In this document: positions 60,000 through 64,000 of the stretch, piece by piece
Layout: the number at the start of each line of letters is the position of its first letter
Position numbering within the stretch: position 1 is the stretch's first letter
Assembly: GCF_025421775.1 (NCBI RefSeq)
Contig: NZ_JAOEFX010000006.1
Location: 186,001-250,000, forward strand
From: Paenarthrobacter aurescens
Lineage (GTDB): Bacteria > Actinomycetota > Actinomycetes > Actinomycetales > Micrococcaceae
DNA length: 64,000 nt
Reading direction: 5' to 3'
Program-made: the position numbers and the translations under genes
Notes under the pieces: model-generated
What the model was told of the DNA's origin: nothing
Database searches by the model: none
Seen by the model: the letters and a program-made list of their open reading frames with translations, nothing else

Positions 60000-60626
60000 A
60001 TGCTGGATCAGAAAACACTGGACCACCTATGGAACTTTCGCGATCCGGTAGCTTCCGAGGCTACGTTCCGCGCCGCGATGATCGAGGAGATGTACGACGC
60101 CGACGAGCGGGCTGAGCTGGCAACGCAACTTGGACGGGCCATCAGTCTGCAGGGCCGCTTCGACGAAGCCGATGCCCTCCTGGATGAAATAGACGACGAC
60201 GAGCCCACCGTCGGCGTGCGGATCCTCCTGGAGCGGGGCCGGGTGTTGAACTCCGGCGGGCGACCCGCCATGGCAGTCCCCCTCCTGGAGCAGGCAGCGG
60301 AGTTGGCGGACCACCTTGGTGAGGAATTCCTGGCCGTGGATGCGCTGCACATGCTCTCCATCGCAGATGCCGCAAACGCCGAGGTGTGGATGCGGAGCGC
60401 CCTCGAATATGCCTCTACGGCCCATGATGAGCGAACCAAGCGCTGGATGATTGCTTTGCACGCAAGCCTGGGCTCGTTTCTGCGCGGTAAAAAGCGTCTC
60501 ACCGAGGCCTTGGTGGAGTTCCAATTGGCCGAGCAATGGGCGGAAAGACTGGGAACTGAGCGGCAAAGGGCCCTGGCCCGGGAAGCCATCACCGAGTGCG
60601 GGAAGGCCTTGGCTGAAGGTCCGTAG
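60000..60626 (+). CDS. TPR-like protein of unknown function
   Basis: A 208-residue, largely helical cytosolic protein. Repeating helix pairs suggest TPR-like units: ERAELATQLGRAISLQGRFDEADALLDEI near residues 35-65, then AMAVPLLEQAAELADHLGEEFLAVDALHML and TEALVEFQLAEQWAERLGTERQRALAREAI. No other domain is recognised. ATG 60000 has AGGAG seven bases upstream; a TTG three bases earlier is less likely. A scaffold or regulatory role is only a guess. Confidence 0.75.
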   Translation: MLDQKTLDHLWNFRDPVASEATFRAAMIEEMYDADERAELATQLGRAISLQGRFDEADALLDEIDDDEPTVGVRILLERGRVLNSGGRPAMAVPLLEQAAELADHLGEEFLAVDALHMLSIADAANAEVWMRSALEYASTAHDERTKRWMIALHASLGSFLRGKKRLTEALVEFQLAEQWAERLGTERQRALAREAITECGKALAEGP

Positions 60627-60638
60627 AAAGATCACGCT

Positions 60639-60700
60639 TTGACAAATGTTGATCGAAACTGCCACGAAATATTGATTTTCGATCATTCGTGGTGAATTAT
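60639..60700 (+). promoter_or_regulatory. Promoter with two interlaced dyads before ngcE-like gene
   Basis: TGATCGAAA (60650-60658) and TTTCGATCA (60677-60685) are perfect inverted arms. CCACGAA (60662-60668) and TTCGTGG (60686-60692) form a second dyad interleaved with the first. TTGACA occurs at 60639 and TTGATT at 60672 with AATTAT at 60695 as a possible -10. Such overlap could switch between two folded or bound states. Confidence 0.55.
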
Positions 60701-60802
60701 GTCACAGAAGGTTGGTGCTGCCAGAGCGCCAACCCAGACTGTCTGACTGAACGGCTTTCCCGCCGCAACAGTCGACACTACGAGTCACTGGAGGGTTTAG
60801 AA

Positions 60803-62212
60803 ATGAACGTTCAGCACCAGTCCGTCGGTCGCCGTGGATTCCTGCGTGGAGCACTCGCTGCAGCCGTGCTCGTGCCCATGGGGGGAACCATTGCTTCATG
60901 TGCCGCAGGTGGCGGCACCACCACCACCGGCCCCACAGGCACTGTCTCCGACACCAACCCGTTCGGCATGGCAGACAAAGCCACCATCGACGCCGTGATC
61001 TTCAAGGGCGGCTACGGCATCGACTATGTCGAGTTCGCGGGCAAGATCTTTGAGAAGACCCACGAGGGTTCCACTGCCAAGATTTCCCCGTCCACGGACA
61101 TCGCGCAGGAACTTCAGCCGCGCTTCGTCGGTGGCAACCCGCCGGACCTGATCGACAACTCCGGCGCGAAGTCCATCGGCTTCAGCACCATCCTTGCCCA
61201 GCTTGAAGACCTCACCAGCGTTGTGGAGGCCAAGAACCTTGAAGACAAGGTCATCAAGGACACCCTGTACACCGGTGTACTGGCTCCAGGCACGTTCGAT
61301 GGCAAACTTGCCGCCTTGAACTACGTGTTGACCGTCTTCGCTGTGTGGTACTCCGACGCCTTGCTCAAGGAAAACGGCTGGACCGTTCCCAAGACCTGGG
61401 ATGAGATGTACGCCTTGGGCGAGCAAGCCAAAGCCAAGGGCAAGTACCTCTTCGTCTGGGGCAAGGAAGCGGCCACGTACTACCAGGAACTGGCCATTGC
61501 ATCTGCCATCAAGGAAGGCGGCGACGATGTCCGTCTCGGCCTTGAGAACCTCAAGGCCGATTGCTGGTCGCACCCGGCCATCCAGTCCGTCTTCACCGCC
61601 CTGGACAAGATCGTCAAGGCCGGCTTCTTCAAGCCGGGCGGTTCAGGCACCCAGTTCACGGCAGCCCAGGCGCAGTGGAGCAACGCCCAGGAAGCTGTGT
61701 TCTACCCGTCGGGTTCATGGATTGAAAACGAAATGAAGGACCAGACCAAGGCCGGCTTCAACATGATGGGCGCCCCGGCCCCGTCCGTAAGTGCCAGCCC
61801 CAAGATGCCGCAGACAGCACTTCACAGTGCCGCAGGCGAGCCGTTCATTGTCCCGTCGCAGGGCAAGAACGCTGCCGGCGGCAAGGAACTGCTCCGCATC
61901 ATGTTGTCCAAGGAAGCCGCCACCAACTTCGCCAAGACCAAACTGGCTCCAACCATCGTCAAGGACACTGTTCCGGCCGATGGGTTCGGTTCCACGGCTT
62001 TGGTTTCACAGACGAAGATGCTCAGCGATGCCGGCGAGAACATCTACACCTGGAACTTCATTGACCTGTACGGCACCAACAAGGACCAGCTGGTTGTCTG
62101 GAACACCTTCCTGGACGGCAAATCGGACGTTGCAACCCTCACCTCCGCACTGCAGAACATCACCGACAAGGTCCGTAACGACAGCTCGGTCAAGAAGATC
62201 GAAGTGAAGTGA
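60803..62212 (+). CDS. Carbohydrate ABC transporter binding lipoprotein (NgcE-like)
   Basis: Extracytoplasmic receptor of 469 residues. The signal VGRRGFLRGALAAAVLVPMGGTIASC has both a twin-Arg and a lipobox (IASC), so it is a Tat lipoprotein. DAVIFKGGYGIDYVEFAGKIFEK, LQPRFVGGNPPDLIDNSGAKSIGF and AVFYPSGSWIENEM match the NgcE group, which binds N-acetylglucosamine and diacetylchitobiose in Streptomyces. ATG 60803 has TGGAGGG upstream; the frame is open earlier. First of a three-gene import operon; chitin-derived sugars are the likely substrate. Confidence 0.88.
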   Translation: MNVQHQSVGRRGFLRGALAAAVLVPMGGTIASCAAGGGTTTTGPTGTVSDTNPFGMADKATIDAVIFKGGYGIDYVEFAGKIFEKTHEGSTAKISPSTDIAQELQPRFVGGNPPDLIDNSGAKSIGFSTILAQLEDLTSVVEAKNLEDKVIKDTLYTGVLAPGTFDGKLAALNYVLTVFAVWYSDALLKENGWTVPKTWDEMYALGEQAKAKGKYLFVWGKEAATYYQELAIASAIKEGGDDVRLGLENLKADCWSHPAIQSVFTALDKIVKAGFFKPGGSGTQFTAAQAQWSNAQEAVFYPSGSWIENEMKDQTKAGFNMMGAPAPSVSASPKMPQTALHSAAGEPFIVPSQGKNAAGGKELLRIMLSKEAATNFAKTKLAPTIVKDTVPADGFGSTALVSQTKMLSDAGENIYTWNFIDLYGTNKDQLVVWNTFLDGKSDVATLTSALQNITDKVRNDSSVKKIEVK

Positions 62213-63234
62213 CTTCAGTGAAAACTCAGCAGAGCCGGAACGACGACGGCCTGGCCGCCGTCGTTCCGGCGACGGCTCCACAGCAAGTGATAAAGCGGCG
62301 GCGGAAGCCGTTGACATGGGACAAGGTCAGTTTCTTCGCGGTGTTCCTCGGACTGCCGTTGGCGATCTACCTGTTGTTCGTGATTTGGCCCTTTATCCAG
62401 GCATTCGGGTATTCGCTGACGGACTGGTCCGGTTTCTCGCCCAACCAGAACTTCATCGGTCTCGAAAACTACGTGAAGATCTTTACCGACGACATCTTCA
62501 TGAAGGCGATGTCCAACAACATCGTCCTGGTCATCTTCCTCCCCATCATCACCATCATCCTGAGCCTGGTGCTTGCCTCGTTGGTGACTGTAGGCGGGAG
62601 CAGCAAAGGCCAGATCAAGGGTTTGCGCAATTCCAGCTTCTACCGCGTGGTTTCGTTCTTTCCGTACACGATTCCCGCAGTGGCCATCGGCATCATGTGG
62701 GGACAGATCTACGATCCATCCGGTGGCCTGCTCAATGGCATCCTGACGGGCCTCGGCTTTGACCAGTTCAAGGACTTCGCGTGGCTCGGTGACAAGAACA
62801 CCGCCATGATTGCCACCATGTTCGTGATCGTCTGGGGCTTCGTTGGCTTCTACATGGTCCTCTTCGTTGCGGGCATCAAGGGCATTCCTGCCGAGCTTTT
62901 CGAAGCTGCCAGGATCGATGGCGCAGGTCGGTTCCGCACCGCAGTCTCCATCACCATCCCTTTGATCCGCGACAACATCCAGACCGCCTACATCTACATG
63001 GGAATCCTGGCATTGGACGCCTTCGTTTACATGGCGGCACTGAACTCGGGCGGTGGCCCGGACAACTCCACGCTGGTCATGGCCCAACAGCTGTTCTTCA
63101 CTGCCTTCAGCAAGGGTCAGTTCGGGCTTGCAAGCGCCATGGGCGTTGTCCTGGCAATTGCAACGCTGATTTTCTCCGGCTTGGTGTTCCTCATTAACCG
63201 GCTCACCGGCGGCGACAAGGATGTGAGTCTGTAA
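62209..63234 (+). CDS. Carbohydrate ABC transporter permease (NgcF-like)
   Basis: MalF-type membrane subunit of 341 residues, six or so helices. FGYSLTDWSGFSPNQNFIGLENYVKIFTD and the EAA loop AELFEAARIDGAGRFRTAVSITIPLIRDN are diagnostic. The first 45 residues are polar with a KRRRKP stretch. GTG 62209 overlaps the binding-protein stop (GTGA); GTG 62218 is an alternative. Pairs with the permease downstream. Confidence 0.93.
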   Translation: MTSVKTQQSRNDDGLAAVVPATAPQQVIKRRRKPLTWDKVSFFAVFLGLPLAIYLLFVIWPFIQAFGYSLTDWSGFSPNQNFIGLENYVKIFTDDIFMKAMSNNIVLVIFLPIITIILSLVLASLVTVGGSSKGQIKGLRNSSFYRVVSFFPYTIPAVAIGIMWGQIYDPSGGLLNGILTGLGFDQFKDFAWLGDKNTAMIATMFVIVWGFVGFYMVLFVAGIKGIPAELFEAARIDGAGRFRTAVSITIPLIRDNIQTAYIYMGILALDAFVYMAALNSGGGPDNSTLVMAQQLFFTAFSKGQFGLASAMGVVLAIATLIFSGLVFLINRLTGGDKDVSL

Positions 63235-64000
63235 TGACAACAAAAGTCTCAACTCCGGAAATGAAGTCGCTGCACTTCCAACCGCGGACGCCCGCAACCA
63301 CAAAGGGCGACAAAGTGGTGGGAGCCGTGTCGCACACGGCTTTGACCATTTGGACGCTCATCGTCATCCTTCCGCTGCTGTGGACGTTCATGTCCTCCTT
63401 CAAGACGTCCAGCGAGATCTTTGCCTCGCCGTTCGCCTTGCCGGCACAGTGGAAACTGGACAACTACGTCAAGGCATGGAGCGAAGCGGGGATCGGAAGC
63501 GCCTTCCTGAACTCGGTAGTCGTTGTTGCAGTTGCCCTGGTGATCGTCATGGTCCTGGGTGCCATGTGTGCCTACGTTCTGGCGCGTTACACGTTCCCGG
63601 GCAGCCGGGCCATCTACTACCTGATGCTGGCCGGCCTGACGTTCCCGATCTTCCTGGCCATGGTGCCGTTGTTCTTCGTCCTGAAGAACATGGGCCTCTT
63701 GAACACCTTGCCGGGACTCATCCTGGTGTACGTGGGCTTCGCGCTTCCGTTCACGGTGTTCTTCCTGTTCTCCTTCTTCAAGTCGCTGCCTCACGAAATT
63801 ACCGAGGCGGCAGCCCTTGACGGCGCAGGGGAGTGGCGGACGTTCTTCCAGGTCATGCTGCCGATGGCCAAGCCGGGCTTGGCCTCGGTTGCCATCTTCA
63901 ACTTCCTGGGCCTCTGGAACCAGTTCCTGATTCCGGTGTCCATCAACGCCGCCGGCCCACGCGTCCTGTCCCAGGAACTCGCGGCCTTCGCCGGCCAGAT
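63234..64000 (+). CDS. Carbohydrate ABC transporter permease (NgcG-like), cut by window end
   Basis: MalG-type subunit. ATG 63234 overlaps the previous TAA by one base. 255 codons are visible before the window ends, so the gene is incomplete here. The EAA loop is HEITEAAALDGAGEWRTFFQVMLPMAKPGLASVAIFNF, and SSFKTSSEIFASPFALPAQWKLDNYVKAW is the usual N-terminal loop. No ATPase gene is visible; such importers often use a shared MsiK-type ATPase encoded elsewhere. Confidence 0.92.
   Translation, partial: MTTKVSTPEMKSLHFQPRTPATTKGDKVVGAVSHTALTIWTLIVILPLLWTFMSSFKTSSEIFASPFALPAQWKLDNYVKAWSEAGIGSAFLNSVVVVAVALVIVMVLGAMCAYVLARYTFPGSRAIYYLMLAGLTFPIFLAMVPLFFVLKNMGLLNTLPGLILVYVGFALPFTVFFLFSFFKSLPHEITEAAALDGAGEWRTFFQVMLPMAKPGLASVAIFNFLGLWNQFLIPVSINAAGPRVLSQELAAFAGQ

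Overview
This window looks like chromosome of a GC-rich actinobacterium of the Micrococcaceae, most likely Arthrobacter or Paenarthrobacter. That is an inference from protein resemblance and gene content: an Arthrobacter-type copper amine oxidase, an NgcEFG-like sugar importer, a DUF222/HNH protein, DUF6480, DUF1028, and many GTG starts with 1-4 base overlaps between genes. I see no phage, transposase, CRISPR array, tRNA or rRNA. The region is dense in transporters, one-component regulators and catabolic enzymes, as expected of a soil heterotroph.

Layout. 1-6,200: purA, a DHA2 exporter preceded by a tiny leader ORF, an SMP-30 protein, and a MarR plus MFS pair behind a nested palindrome. 6,200-11,600: a fumarate-reductase-type flavoprotein divergent from a LysR gene, malate dehydrogenase, and an FMO-like monooxygenase. 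11,600-18,000: an operon of RidA, DUF1028, M20 amidohydrolase and aspartase, with a divergent LysR gene and an MHS transporter. 18,000-29,100: an amine-catabolic block (TetR, copper amine oxidase, His-rich membrane protein, aldehyde dehydrogenase) followed by NCS1 permease, amidohydrolase, APC permease and a second MHS transporter. 29,300-36,300: an alpha/beta hydrolase/TetR pair with twin operators, a cation/proton antiporter, an App1 (DUF2183) protein, and two secreted phosphoesterases. 36,400-42,500: a LacI regulator divergent from a polar amino-acid-type ABC importer with Gfo/Idh/MocA and DAO oxidoreductases. 42,500-49,300: an orphan TasA/CalY-like protein, a DUF1801 protein, an AI-2E family transporter, a small proline-rich protein, an NmrA-like protein, and a coupled trio of saccharopine-dehydrogenase-like protein, TetR and GH29 fucosidase. 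49,300-52,700: a DUF222/HNH protein with a Gly-Ala-Gly repeat, then an ECF sigma factor with its probable anti-sigma factor. 52,700-58,500: the operon acs, sfnG, metY and a CoA-binding-domain gene, divergent from a second CoA-binding-domain gene. 58,500-64,000: a polysaccharide deacetylase lipoprotein, an MmcQ/YjbR protein, a TPR-like protein, and the start of an NgcEFG-type importer whose last gene runs off the window.

The most interesting proposals are two. The first is the acs-sfnG-metY-CoA-binding operon, read as an organosulfur assimilation unit that recycles the acetate released by MetY. The second is the RidA-DUF1028-M20-aspartase operon, whose enzymes suggest an undescribed route for an N-substituted amino acid. 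Several well-formed operators (positions 30160-30210, 37621-37659, 45353-45385 and 46319-46344) are directly visible and testable.
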